From: Cladosporium sp. IMV 00045
Lineage: Eukaryota; Ascomycota; Dothideomycetes; Cladosporiales; Cladosporiaceae
Direction of reading: 5' to 3'
Length of the DNA stretch: 46,375 nucleotides
Assembly (NCBI GenBank): GCA_001931905.2
Contig: MSJI02000444.1
Location: 1 to 46,375 of the forward strand
The notes under the pieces are model-generated. The model made no database searches. It worked only from the letters and a program-made list of their open reading frames with translations, and was not told where the DNA came from. The position numbers and the translations under genes are program-made. Position 1 is the first letter of the stretch. Each line of letters opens with the position of its first letter. Of this stretch, positions 22,585 through 33,818 are shown piece by piece.

Positions 22585-23194
22585 GAAAAAGAAAAAGGGG
22601 GGGTTGTTGTGGTGGTTTTTTCCTTGATCTCGCGGCCGCAGGCTTCCATTTTGCAAAAAATCGAAAGGTTCCAGAAAAGACAGGGAAAAAGGGCCACGAG
22701 CAAATTAGAATCAGGACAGCCTTTCTCCGTTTTTTGTGCTTTTCTTCCGCCGCAACCTGAGGAGATTTTTTTGATTGTGCTCGAAAGACCATTTTCCCGC
22801 TTTTCTGAACCCACTCGCTGGAAGAAAGAAGATAAAAAACAAATCCCAATTGACCTTTGATCTCTTTGCTTGCTCCGGGGGAGGGTGAGGGACATGCTCG
22901 CTCGCGTCTGCGCGTGGAGGAGAAGAGAAAAGAAACAGATAAGAAGAAAGCTTTGCGCCGAGACCGTTCTGTGTGGGGAGGCGACAATGGGATCTCAGTG
23001 CGCCGCATCGTACAATATTGAGGTGGTAGGGGGTGTGGGTGGTTGAGGGTGGTAAAGAGTCGCTTTCTGTGTCGCTTTTCCGAAGCTGTAAAAGGGCTTG
23101 AGGGGGTTCGTGGCAGAGATGTGCCGCACCATTCGACTTGTACTCCAGACGTCGGGTATCTTTAAGCATCTTCTGTGCTGCGTCGTGTCGATGT

Positions 23195-24512
23195 TTATGC
23201 CCAGATGCGGAGCTGTGGAGTCGCGTTAGCGGTGTGTTGATGGAATGTGAGAAGAACTGCTTTAGCCTTACCATCGAATCCCACGATCCCGTGCATAATG
23301 AGAGGGCGTCGTTCGAAACGCCGAGACAGCTGACACGGTTGTCGTGTCCCTGGAGGGTACCAACACGCTCGCCACGGAGGACGTCCCAGACCTGTAGTAA
23401 TTTGTCAGCTTCAGCTCAGCAGTATTTGGAATTTCGAGATGAGAACGTACCTTGCACTCAAAGTCATCGTAACCAGCGAAAAGCAGACGACCAGAGACGG
23501 AGAAAGCAACGGATGTGATGCCGCACACGGGCTCGGGGATCTGATGATGCGTCAGTCAAGGGATCAATAATTCCGAATGCGGATTTACAACATACAGCGT
23601 AGCTTTGGAGCTCACGGTCCGCGCGAATGTCGAAGAGTCTGCATGAAGCATCGTCCGAACCAGTACCGAAGGCGTTTCCGTTGGGGAAGAATTGAATGGC
23701 GTTAATGTCGGAGTCGTGGGCGGCAAAGGTCTGGCTGCACTTCTGTTGCCGAATGTCCCAAAGCTTAGCAAAGGCGTCGCAAGCACCAGAAACAAATTGG
23801 TTGTTGTCCAGAGGGTTGATGCTCAAGCTCATCACATCACCGAGGTGGTCGGCGAACTCTGTGATCTTCTGGCCAGTCTCGATGTCCCACAGCACGCAAG
23901 TCATGTCACCGGAGGAGGTCAGGATGCGGCGGTCGTTGATGAAGCGACAGCAAGACAGGTAGCCGGAATGCCCGCTAAGCTCCCTCGCTACCCTGGTCGG
24001 GCCTTCTCTCGCACTGAGGTTGTAGATGGAACAGATGTTGTCGAGGCCACCGCAAGCAACATAGTTACCGCTGGGCGAGTAGGCGCAAGTCATCACCCAG
24101 GATGAGCGCAAAGGAATCGCGTGCACCTTGTTGGTGGTGTATGCATCCCAGATGATGAGCTTGCCGTCTTGGGAAGCCGAAACAAGGTGTCTCCTGTCCG
24201 TTGACCAGTGCATCGCGTAGATTTTAGCAAGGTGACCCTTGAGAGTCCTCTTGGTCCTCATGCCCAAGCGAGGCAGAGCTTCTGTTCGTTGACGAGCGAC
24301 ATCGCGGACTGTGATGAGAGGTGTTAGTGAGGTGTGCTCGCGACGCGAAATCAGTAGGCAACTGGCGATGCCGGCCGAGTGGAAGTCTCAAACTCACGTG
24401 TGGTGTCGGCAAGCTCGTCCTTCTTGCGCTTTATCCTGTCCTTCAATGCCTCCGCATCCCGACGGGCGATCTGGATCTTCTGCTGGATGGACTCTGCGTT
24501 TGCGTCCGCCAT
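23195..24512 (-). CDS. sfaD: Heterotrimeric G-protein beta subunit (seven WD40 repeats)
   Basis: G beta subunit that pairs with G gamma and controls growth, mating and development at the plasma membrane. Five exons on the minus strand: 24512-24398, 24308-23596, 23540-23451, 23391-23272 and 23212-23195, all in phase, giving 351 residues, the usual fungal length. An N-terminal coiled coil ([10 protein letters not shown] and K-R-K-K-D-E-L) binds G gamma. The propeller starts [15 protein letters not shown] and holds seven repeats with endings such as L-I-I-W-D, C-S-I-Y-N, C-V-L-W-D, A-K-L-W-D, C-R-L-F-D, C-K-V-W-D and the terminal L-R-I-W-A. The last exon codes only five residues. The name follows Aspergillus usage. 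Confidence 0.96.
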
Positions 24513-26611
24513 TGCGAGGTGTGCGCGGTGCAAACGGCGTCAATGGCCGTCGCAGCCCCTGGAATGAAGTGTTTTGGGTTGGCGTGGGTGGTTGGACAAG
24601 GCCAGAGTGCAGCAGGCCTAGCGAGTGACAGCGCCAATGGAAGCTGCTCGAGCGAGGGGTGGTGAGAGCAGCAGAAGCAGGCCGGATGGGTGTTGGATGG
24701 ACGAGGTTCGCGGTGCTGCGGTGATGCCGGGGCGCGGAAGGTTCCGATAATCCCTGGGCAGGAGTTGTGCTGCGACGGGGGGGGAGAACGTCGCGCGTGT
24801 GCTGAGGGGAGACGGTGGGCGACTGGGCGGAGACGGACGGAAGGCGAGGCAAGCAGCACGTCGCGGTGAGCTGCAGGCCTGTATAGACGGAGTTGGTGAC
24901 AGACAAAGAGGTGGTGGGTGGTGGAGAGGGATGGAGCAGGCGGTGGGAGTATGGGAGGCGGCGCGGTGGTGATGTTCGGGGTGTCGAAAGGGCAGTTCAG
25001 CAGTGAAGACTGGGCTGGTCGGGTCGGACGAGCTCCAGCGATGCGGAGCGAGAGCCAGCAGCCAGCCAACAGCAGCAGCAGCGACAGCCAGCAGCAGTCG
25101 AAGGGTCGGTGGCAGGGTTTCCTGCGAAGCAAGCCGACGGGAGCTAGCCGCGAGGGGACTAGCGGCTCTAGCGCACTGGACGAGCAGAGGAGCGGTTCTT
25201 ACGCTATCGTCTGCCTGTTTGCGTCTTGGGGGGAGAAGGATCATGATTATCATTGGGATTGCCATATCATATTTTTTTCCTGCTTAGTTCCATGCTTGAG
25301 TGTGGACATGCAGTATTCCTGCTGCTCACCTGCTCTTGTCTTGTAGCTACTCGCAGGACCGTTTCACGTGCAACGTACATACCATCGCCGACACCCCGAT
25401 CCTTCAACTGTCAACCTCCAGTAGTAGTGACAGACTTACAGACGGCAGCATGGACAGCGTGAAGATCACAACTCCCTCTGATCTGCGCCAACTCCTTCTC
25501 CTGCCTTCCGCCTGCGAGTCAGTCGCGCACACTCTTCTGCCCAAACGATAATTTGCCCGGCCCAGCTAATTGCTCTGTTCCGCTCTCTCCTGTCTTCTCC
25601 CGCGGGCTACAAGTAATAGTGCGATGGCGGACCACTTCCCCAATGGGCCGACGGGCGGTCTCTTAAGGGAGGGAGGCCGCTGCTCACGGCCGCGTCGACC
25701 TCGCCAGTCGTAGTAGTCCTCGCCCACATTCGTCAAGCATGCGCTCGGGGAAGTCCATCTCCACACTCATCTTCTGCAAGGCACACCCTTGGACGGCCCT
25801 TTTTGTCCATTATGCTGCAGTCTACTGCCGCCGCTCCCATGATAGTCTCTCTTACCGGGTTTTTGACTTTGTTTGCCTCAGTCATCCAAGAAGTAGAGGG
25901 CTTGTTGAAATCACTACTCTCTAGAAAAATCTTATGGCCTTCTTTTGTCAATGGCCTCCTATTCATGTGGAGAAACTACGGCAACCCTTTTCTTGCTTCA
26001 TGCTAGACTTGCACCACACCCTCTGCCCTATATGGACCGTTTGCTCACGGAACAAAATCGTTCCGCGAGATGATCACTTACAAAGCACTCGATGATCTGA
26101 TTACCTACTGCGTGTGCTGCGAAAAACGATCAGTGATCGCTGACGTTTTATTACAGCATCTTTGCTGCCCGAGTATACGAAATACGCTCCTGACACATTT
26201 GCTCCCTTGCCCTCTTGCTCACAGCAATACCTATTGTCTCGTGTGGGCTTCCTACAAGCCTGATCATAACGCGACGCTGCCTGCTCTATACTGCGGATGC
26301 GTCTCTACTCAAATACTCCGAAGGCACAATCAGACATGCACGGCTTCCGCCCTCTCCATGGTCTGACCTAATCGCATCGACGCGAGCCGAATGCGCCGTG
26401 GCCTCTGCGAAAAGGACTGACCAAGCGAGACCAGACGAGATCTCGTTCAGATTATCGCGCAGGACATACCACCACAGGTATTGATATGTTCCAAAGATGT
26501 CATCGGCGGACAGAATAGCGATCGGTCGTGACGACTTTCCTTCATCACATCGTCGCCCTCAATAAGGCGTCGTGTCATTATTGCTCTTTCATCACACACT
26601 TTCAGTCCCCC
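24513..26611. other. G beta upstream region, no gene seen
   Basis: This 2.1 kb lies upstream of the G beta start and downstream of APC13. The first 700 bases are G-rich on the plus strand, so a G beta leader would be very pyrimidine-rich. Long overlapping open frames here follow that bias and show no family. A CAG-rich patch is at 25055-25097. From 25300 to 26600 I see only ordinary non-coding DNA. Confidence 0.55.
25055..25097 (+). repeat. Imperfect CAG-rich repeat
   Basis: Repeated CAG and CCAG units, including four perfect CAG in a row, within the GC-rich DNA upstream of the G beta gene. Probably in its long leader or promoter. Confidence 0.6.
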
Positions 26612-26967
26612 TCATCTCAGCGCCTTCGGCATTCTCCCATCTTTGCTGTTCTGAGGCGGCGCCGAAGTCATCAACCGATCCAAGCCCAGATCCCTCCAAG
26701 CGGGCTCCTTCACTTTCTGCGTCGCCCGCTGGATGCCGAAAGCTGCATGTTGGTCGGGCACGATATCGTCTTCGTCGTCGGGATTGATCGGTTGGTGTTG
26801 TGGTGGAACGTAGATTTCCTCGGCGGGTAGTTTCAGCCGTGAGAAGTCCTCTAGAAGGTCGGCGTGGTGCGAGTGATGGAGGTGGAGGAAGGTGAGGGAT
26901 GCGTCGCGAGACTGGGGTTGTTGTTAGTGATGCGCTCGAATGCTTCATGAAATTGGTCACATACCAT
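26612..26967 (-). CDS. APC13: Anaphase-promoting complex subunit Apc13
   Basis: Small structural subunit of the anaphase-promoting complex, the ubiquitin ligase that drives exit from mitosis. The coding part of exon 1 is the start codon alone (26967-26965). An intron follows (26964-26912, GTATGT, branch CACTAAC, CAG), then exon 2 (26911-26612), giving 100 residues. Family landmarks are an opening M-S-R-D-A-S-L-T, D-L-L-E-D-F, the core K-L-P-A-E-E-I-Y-V-P then P-I-N-P-D-D-E-D-D, and W-R-D-L-G-L-D-R-L; human APC13 has the same L-P, V/I-P and W-x-D-L-x-L pattern. The intron placement right after ATG is required, because no ATG occurs early in exon 2 in this frame. It shares a 424-bp divergent promoter with RPS29. 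Confidence 0.85.
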
Positions 26968-27391
26968 GATGTAGAATTTCCAGATATTTTGTAGTGGTCT
27001 CTCAGTGGATCAAACAACCACATGCAGCTACCAGTAAGCACCTTCAATCATTATACCCAACATGTCGCGAAAGTAAACATGCTCCCAATCCAGCCTAGCG
27101 TCGAGCCTGCATTCTCGGCTCTGCCCGTCCCGCACGGTCCGGCTCACTCACTGCGAAATTCGCAACTTCGTCGCCAAGAGGCCCATTTGACTTGGTGGCC
27201 GCACTTCGAAGAGAGACGACTCCGACCAGCGACGACATCGACGACAAGGTACGCATTCCCGCCGCCCGGAAACTCTGCGAAAGACAATCTCGGAATATTG
27301 TCGTTAACACGAATTTTTCACAAATACAGCTTCAGATCCCCGCCCGACGAAGCACCTCTCAAACCCCCCTCACGACAAATCAATCGCCAAT
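26968..27391. promoter_or_regulatory. Bidirectional promoter of APC13 and RPS29
   Basis: Two housekeeping genes start at either end of these 424 bases and point away from each other. No TATA box is clear on either side. It must hold both promoters and both leaders; individual sites were not assigned. Confidence 0.55.
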
Positions 27392-27808
27392 ATGTCGCAC
27401 GAGTCTGTCTGGTACTCGCGCCCGCGCACCTACGGCAAGGGCAGCCGCGAATGGTGCGTTCACCCCGAGGAGGAATATGGAAGGAGATATGAAAGCGATG
27501 GAGAAGGACATGCAGAATGCAAAATGGCAGTACAGGACATATTCAAGAGAGCGAAGGGCTAACATATGGATTTTCTCAACCACAGCCGTGTCTGCACCCA
27601 CAAGGCCGGTCTCGTCCGCAAGTACGGCCTGAACATCTGCCGTCAGTGCTTCCGTGAGAAGGCCACCGACATTGGCTTCCACAAGGTCAGTCGCAAAAAC
27701 CTCCGGCCGCATTCACAAAATCTACACCCTGCGCCGCCGAAACCCCACCGAGAAACATTTGTCTCTTCTGGAACAGCATACTGACGCTCCCCCGAACAGC
27801 ACCGTTAA
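27392..27808 (+). CDS. RPS29: 40S ribosomal protein S29 (uS14)
   Basis: Small zinc-binding protein of the 40S subunit head. Exons are 27392-27453, 27586-27685 and 27800-27808, with introns of 132 and 114 nt, giving 56 residues, the normal length. The protein opens [11 protein letters not shown] and contains the zinc ligands in C-R-V-C and C-R-Q-C (positions 21, 24, 39, 42), with H-K-A-G-L-I/V-R-K-Y between. The first cysteine codon is split by intron 1. The last exon adds only H-R and the stop. Longer introns than the neighbours are usual for ribosomal protein genes. Confidence 0.96.
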
Positions 27809-28754
27809 ATGTTTCCAACGCGGGCGATGATGGTGTGAAGAATCAGGTGGATGGAGGAGCAACGAGAAGAATGACCGCTGGGCATGTTACCGGCGTTTGG
27901 CGGGCGGGCATGCGAACATGTCACTTGATCATCAGCTTTGGTAGAATGAGGCCTTCAAACCATTCCACCTGCTTTTTTCGATTTCAAGCAAAAGTTTTTG
28001 ACGGTCATTTTGGGTATTCATCGACTTCCGTCGCTTCACTTTCACCACCTTTCTGATCTGGAATCGAGCCGCTTTTTGGATCGCCTGCCGTCTTGATGCT
28101 CAATTCCGACACCCGGGCACTGGCAACTAACGTTTCGATATGCCAGCCTCAAACAGCACCGAAAGAGAAGACGTCTTTCCCTTCTCATTGCTCTCGCTCA
28201 TCACTAGTGTCTCGAACGCAGCACTATCCAGCCGATCGACCTCCTTCCTATGGAAAAGCCCTTACGCGCCACATCTACCATCCTTCAAAGTCAGACATTG
28301 AAACAGCGGCATTGGATCTGACACACTCCTTGCCCAAGCACAAATTGCACTCTTCATTGTTTTGTTCCCTCGTCTCTTCTTCGTCTGACTAAGCATTCAT
28401 GCCAATAATGCAGAGCTAGGTGGTACACCAGCGAGACTGCTCTGACATTCCTGGATTGCTTCATTTGAGCTCTTACTGAAGCATAGCAGATAACACGAAC
28501 ATTTGGAGGCGTAGATTCACGGCTACCTACATCCCGCTGTCGCTAACTCCTTGTGTATACTTCGATTGTATGGTATGGACGAACAAAAGAACCTACGCGG
28601 ATATGCACAATTAGGATTCAAGCTCTGCAATATGGATATCATCATCAGTCATCTATTCTTTGGGTGTATATCACGTTATTTCACTTCCGTTCTCACCAAG
28701 CACGCCACTCATCCCCTGACAAAAGAAACAACCCACCCACTTGCACACACACCC
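27809..28754. other. Convergent 3' intergenic region, no gene seen
   Basis: RPS29 and the MFS transporter end toward each other here. I see no gene in either direction over 946 bases. Confidence 0.6.
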
Positions 28755-30613
28755 TCACATGGTATACCTAAAATGCGGATTCTTCAAATCCGTCGTATCC
28801 ACCTCTCCCAACTCCCTACCCAACCTCTCCTGCTCCTCCTTCGTAACCCCACTCTCCGCAGCAACCCTATCGCGCCTCCGGTTCTGCCAAACGTAATACG
28901 CCTTCCAAGCACAAATGAGCGCAAACTCCAACCCCAGCGCCACCCCCGCGCCAATCGTCCCGGGCACATAGCGCGGCGCGTCCGCCTGCTTGAAAATCTG
29001 ACTCCCCGCCATGTTGCCCACGCAGTAGCCCAGAAAAGTGGCGCTGCTTATGATGGTTTTCTTCGTGCGCCCGGCGACGTTGGAGGGGATGAGCGTCCAG
29101 GCGAGGAAGAGGGCGAGGACGTACGGGACGGTTATTAGGTACATGCCCCATTTTGTCCACATGTTGGCCGGGCTGTTGGGGATCATGGATAGGGCTATGA
29201 GGCCGATGAAGGGGGTGATGGTTGAGGCGGCCATTATGTAGAGGCGCCGGTTGGGGACGCGGCGGGTGTAGATTCCGACGGCGAGGAAGAGGCAGAGGGA
29301 TACGACTGGTGGGGTGGGTTAGGGTTGAAGATTGTGCAGAATGGGTGGGTGGGTTGGAAGAATACTTACCGGATCGTGGGATGTCGACAAGCAGGACTTG
29401 GAGTCTGGTGAAGCCGAAGGAGTTATACATGATGTTGCCGAAGGTCGTCAAGCCACTGCGAATAGTCAGATTCTGGTGGTTCGTTAGACGCACATTGTCA
29501 AGAGAAACTCACCCATTCGGCACAGAAGACAGAAAAGCATTGATCATGCTGAACCACAACTGAGGATCCCTGAACGCCTCACCGACTTGGCCCCAATTCC
29601 ACTTCTTACCAGTGACATCTCTGCCCGCCTTGTTCCTGAGAATCCTCGCAGCTGCAATCCGCTTCTCGTCCTTCTTCAACCAGAAAACCTCCGAAGGGCT
29701 CCCCAGAAGCACAAAGCAAATCAACGCGAGCAGCACCGTGCAACTTCCCAAGAACATGGAAATGCTGCGCCAGGGCGCCAGACCGCCGTGCTGTTCGGCG
29801 TGCGAGCCGATGCCGTACATCACCAGCGAGGCGATGATATTGAAGCCCGCGTTGGCGGATTGCCAGAAGAGGGAGCGAGAGGAGTGCTCGTCGGAGCGAT
29901 ACCAGCTGCCCACCACGAGCACGAAGCCGGGCGAGATGGTGCATTCGAAGAAACCTTGCAGGGCGCGGATGGCCATGAGGTGGCTCCATTCTTGCGCGGC
30001 ACCTACGGTGAAGACGCAGACGCCTGGGAAGAGTGGTTAGATATAGTTACAAAGCGGCTTTGAACGACACCATTGAGAATGATACGAGTAGAACCAAAAG
30101 ATATGCCAGTCAAGAAGGAGAGACTCACCCCACAAGAGCATGTATATGGACAGCGACTTGCCGAGCGACCAGCGTTGCAGCAGGAAGTTGGAAGGGAACT
30201 CGCCCACGAGATACGCGAGATAGAAGATGGTCGTGAGCCACGAGTATTGCTGATTGACGAGACCGGTATCTTCAATCATTCCGAAGATGGCTTGTGTGCC
30301 GAGGGAAGTCTTGTCCGTTTGTTGAATGCCATAGCAGAACCACTAGTCGATGTTAGATACAAATTATTTCAGGTGGAGTAGATTTCGTTTGGTATACCAT
30401 TAGAGGAAGCAGTGTGCGATCAATCTTCTTCAGAATCATCTTGTACTGCTCCTCAGTATAATCTGACTCTCGAATAACGTCTCCATTGAAGACAACCGCA
30501 TCCTCGGAAGACGAGTCCTGCTTCTCGGTGATGAGCTCTGGTTCTTTGCCGGAGACTGGTGGGATGATTGTTTTCTCCGTCGCAACGGACATGGGGTCTA
30601 TGTTGGACGACAT
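28755..30613 (-). CDS. MFS transporter, anion:cation symporter (allantoate permease-like)
   Basis: Twelve-span plasma-membrane permease of the Dal5-like group, which imports organic anions such as allantoate, nicotinate or related vitamins; substrate unknown. Five exons on the minus strand: 30613-30398, 30342-30129, 30023-29513, 29455-29370 and 29305-28755, all in phase, giving 525 residues. The N-terminus is acidic and cytosolic (E-E-Q-Y-K-M-I-L-K-K-I-D-R-T-L-L-P-L). Family signatures include Y-S-W-L-T-T-I-F-Y-L-A-Y-L-V-G-E-F-P, R-A-L-Q-G-F-F-E-C-T-I-S-P-G-F, W-Y-R-S-D-E-H-S-S-R, and late G-Y-C-V-G-N-M-A-G-S-Q-I-F. The C-terminal cytosolic tail is charged. The GFA-domain gene lies upstream on the same strand. 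Confidence 0.93.
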
Positions 30614-31794
30614 GGTTGTAGAGACAGAAAGGGTATCGCAGCAAGAGAACAACAATACACGAAACAACCAGACGTAGGACAAAGAGGGGATGTGTAGCAT
30701 TGACTTTAAACCGCATCTGCTACTCACCCACCTTCATGATCATCAGATAGGCAGTAGATACGACTATCCTCGCCAAGTTCCATCACGCATAGCCGTTTCG
30801 TCGGTTATTGAAGAATGATGGACAGCTTCCGGGCAAGAGGGTAGCTTGGATAGATAGTGTTGCTGGGACTGCCCGTTCAAGCAGGCGACCACGGCGCCGG
30901 AGGCGAATATGCAGCATCGCGAGCTGGAGATGACAATCTTGCATGTTCCAAGACGAGCTATAGTGAGGAGAAGTTGAACGATCTGGAGCCTGTTATCATG
31001 TCGCTAGTGATAAGCAGGGGGGCTGTCAAGGTGCTCGGCTCTTGGCTTTCTTGCCCGCTGTGAAGGCATTGGTGGCTTATACAAGATGTCTGCAGGTCCT
31101 GTTCGCCGGCCTATCGTCTCGTGATGTCTCTAGTAAGAAGGAATCTTGAAGATAACGGCAAGTCTCTCGTCTTGAGTGATTATGCAGCTGTGTTGACACA
31201 CCACGTGGTGGTGGCCAGAATGGCGGAGAAGCAAACCCTCGAATGGTCAAATGCTTGTAGAGATAAAGATCGCGATCATTGATTCGAATGATTAGCATCA
31301 AATGCAACTAGAGTGATTTGCGGATCTATGCCGTAAATTGAGTAGCAAGGTAGGAAGTTGACAGCGAGAGCGAATAGGTTCGAACGGTATCTCGCGCCTA
31401 GGTCCTTTCAGTCTTCCTCAAGATAGGAAGAGATACAATTGTGATATCAAGAGACGGAAGCCATTTATAGAAGGGCGTACCAAAACATTCGCAGTCGTAC
31501 TGAACGGTGCAATCTCTTTGAGACATTCATGTCTCTCGCTGAGACATGACAACAAACTCTACCGAGTCAGTATCATTTGGGAGGATTGAATGATCATAAA
31601 CTGGTGTGAAAACATAACGATTGGATAAATATCCTCCAAACGATAGATCTTACTCTCTGGTTCTGGAAATCCACGATCTCTCTCGAAAATGGCCACCCTC
31701 AAATTAGTACATGGGCACGAACGCAACAAAATCACCAGTCCCTCTAACCAAATCACCCCATCTGTCAATCGCCCAATAACTGCCACGAAAAGAA
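30614..31794. other. Transporter promoter region, no gene seen
   Basis: This 1.18 kb lies upstream of the MFS gene and downstream of the GFA-domain gene. A palindrome is listed separately at 31520-31547. No supported gene or RNA gene; a GGTTCGAAC near 31377 lacks a tRNA fold around it. Confidence 0.55.
31520..31547. repeat. GAGACAT inverted repeat plus a third copy
   Basis: GAGACAT at 31520-31526 pairs with ATGTCTC at 31529-31535 across two bases, and GAGACAT recurs at 31541-31547. It could be a dimeric factor site or a small hairpin, about 0.9 kb upstream of the MFS start. Confidence 0.45.
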
Positions 31795-32262
31795 TCAATC
31801 ATCAGGAGGCTCTCCCTCAAACCTCACCGCCCCCTCCGGAATCTCCACCACCGCCTCCCTCGTCCAAATATGCACCGCACGCTTAATCATCTGCGAAGCC
31901 AACTTCGTCAAACAGCCGCCCTTGACACTCACATTCCCAACTCCATCACGCGCATGCACGAGCCTTGAGCCGCAGACGTTGCAGAAGTAGCACCGCATGA
32001 CCCTGCCGCTCTGCGTGGACCGCGCCCAAACTTTCAGGTCGATTCTGTTCGGCGTGTTGATGGCGAAGGCTGGGAAGATGGCGGAGATGCCGAAGGCGGA
32101 GCCCGATTGTCGCCGGCACAGCGTGCAGTGGCAGATGTAGACGACGGTTGGGGTGGGGGTTGGTGTTGTGAACTGTTGGAGTGGTGAGTTAAATGGGTAT
32201 CGTTGTGACCGTCATTTGGATGGACTCACTGTGATGCTTCCGCATTGGCATGACGCCTCCAT
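31795..32262 (-). CDS. GFA/CENP-V domain zinc protein
   Basis: Member of the glutathione-dependent formaldehyde-activating enzyme-like family, small zinc-binding beta proteins; most members have no proven activity. Exon 1 is 32262-32230 and exon 2 is 32172-31795, with a 57-nt intron, giving 136 residues. Zinc ligands are visible as C-Q-C near residue 5, C-H-C-T-L-C-R-R with the following Q-S-G-S-A-F, and C-Y-F-C-N-V-C-G-S-R-L in the second half. The size and the order C-x-C, C-x-C-x-x-C, C-x-x-C fit the family. Formaldehyde chemistry should not be assumed. Confidence 0.9.
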
Positions 32263-32667
32263 CTTTTGAGGTTTGGTGGGTTGATCAGTATTGGTGAAAC
32301 AGATTTATCTTTGATTATTCCCACAGCGGAAACGACATTTTTCAATTTCCGCGCAGTGAGACGATGACCTGAACATGATATAGAATCTGTCGGTTCGGTG
32401 CGGGGTGGGTGGCGTAAGAGCATGCAAAGTCAAACTCCACCGGACGACAGATTTATTTGCGCAATCTTATCATAATGAAAAGCCTATTAGTGAATATCAA
32501 AAGGCACGTCCATTTCGCATTTGAGATGCTGAGCTAACGTAAGCGATTGGTGCAACGAAGGATAACTTTCGGAGGTATCATGGATGAGCGTTACGGCGCT
32601 GCTCATTGCTCCACTGGCATTGCCCCATTTCATAAATGCATCATGTTCATGAAGAGACTTTGTTCAC
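32263..32667. other. Short intergenic space, no gene seen
   Basis: These 405 bases hold the GFA gene promoter and the 3' end of the xylanase gene. Nothing else is apparent. Confidence 0.6.
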
Positions 32668-33733
<1,066 letters not shown>

Positions 33734-33812
33734 CTATAGCGATGGTGCGTTTGAGACCCAGGTCAAAAGTTGCTGGGATCAGAGTCATGGGTGAGAAGAA
33801 CAGGCCCGCATC

Positions 33813-33818
33813 TATATA
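33813..33818 (-). promoter_or_regulatory. TATA box of the xylanase gene
   Basis: TATATA about 92 bases before the xylanase start codon, a normal distance for strongly induced fungal hydrolase genes. Confidence 0.5.

Larger units (their letters stand above)
19918..23194. other. Long intergenic region between phosducin-like and G beta genes
   Basis: This 3.3 kb is the largest gap in the window. It should carry the phosducin-like promoter and leader (right of 19918) and the G beta 3' end (left of 23194). It contains simple repeats (ten AGC units, a 17-A run) and a strongly purine-biased plus strand at about 22310-22520. No gene could be supported on either strand; long frames in the purine tract code only for Phe/Ser/Pro-rich or Lys/Glu-rich low complexity. 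Confidence 0.55.

Noticed and set aside
22099..23274. Several 100-195 codon minus-strand frames rich in Phe, Ser and Pro
   Set aside because: They follow the CT-rich low-complexity tract and the G beta 3' region, and have no family or splice support.
24394..25265. Overlapping 170-229 codon minus-strand frames upstream of G beta
   Set aside because: Pro/Ser/Ala-rich readings of GC-rich leader DNA; they overlap each other and exon 1 of G beta in wrong frames.
26592..27047. 151-codon minus-strand frame
   Set aside because: It covers the APC13 locus in a different frame and reads through the APC13 intron; the APC13 frame carries the family motifs.
31340..31400. tRNA-like GGTTCGAAC and upstream TAGC
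   Set aside because: The flanking sequence does not form acceptor or anticodon stems.
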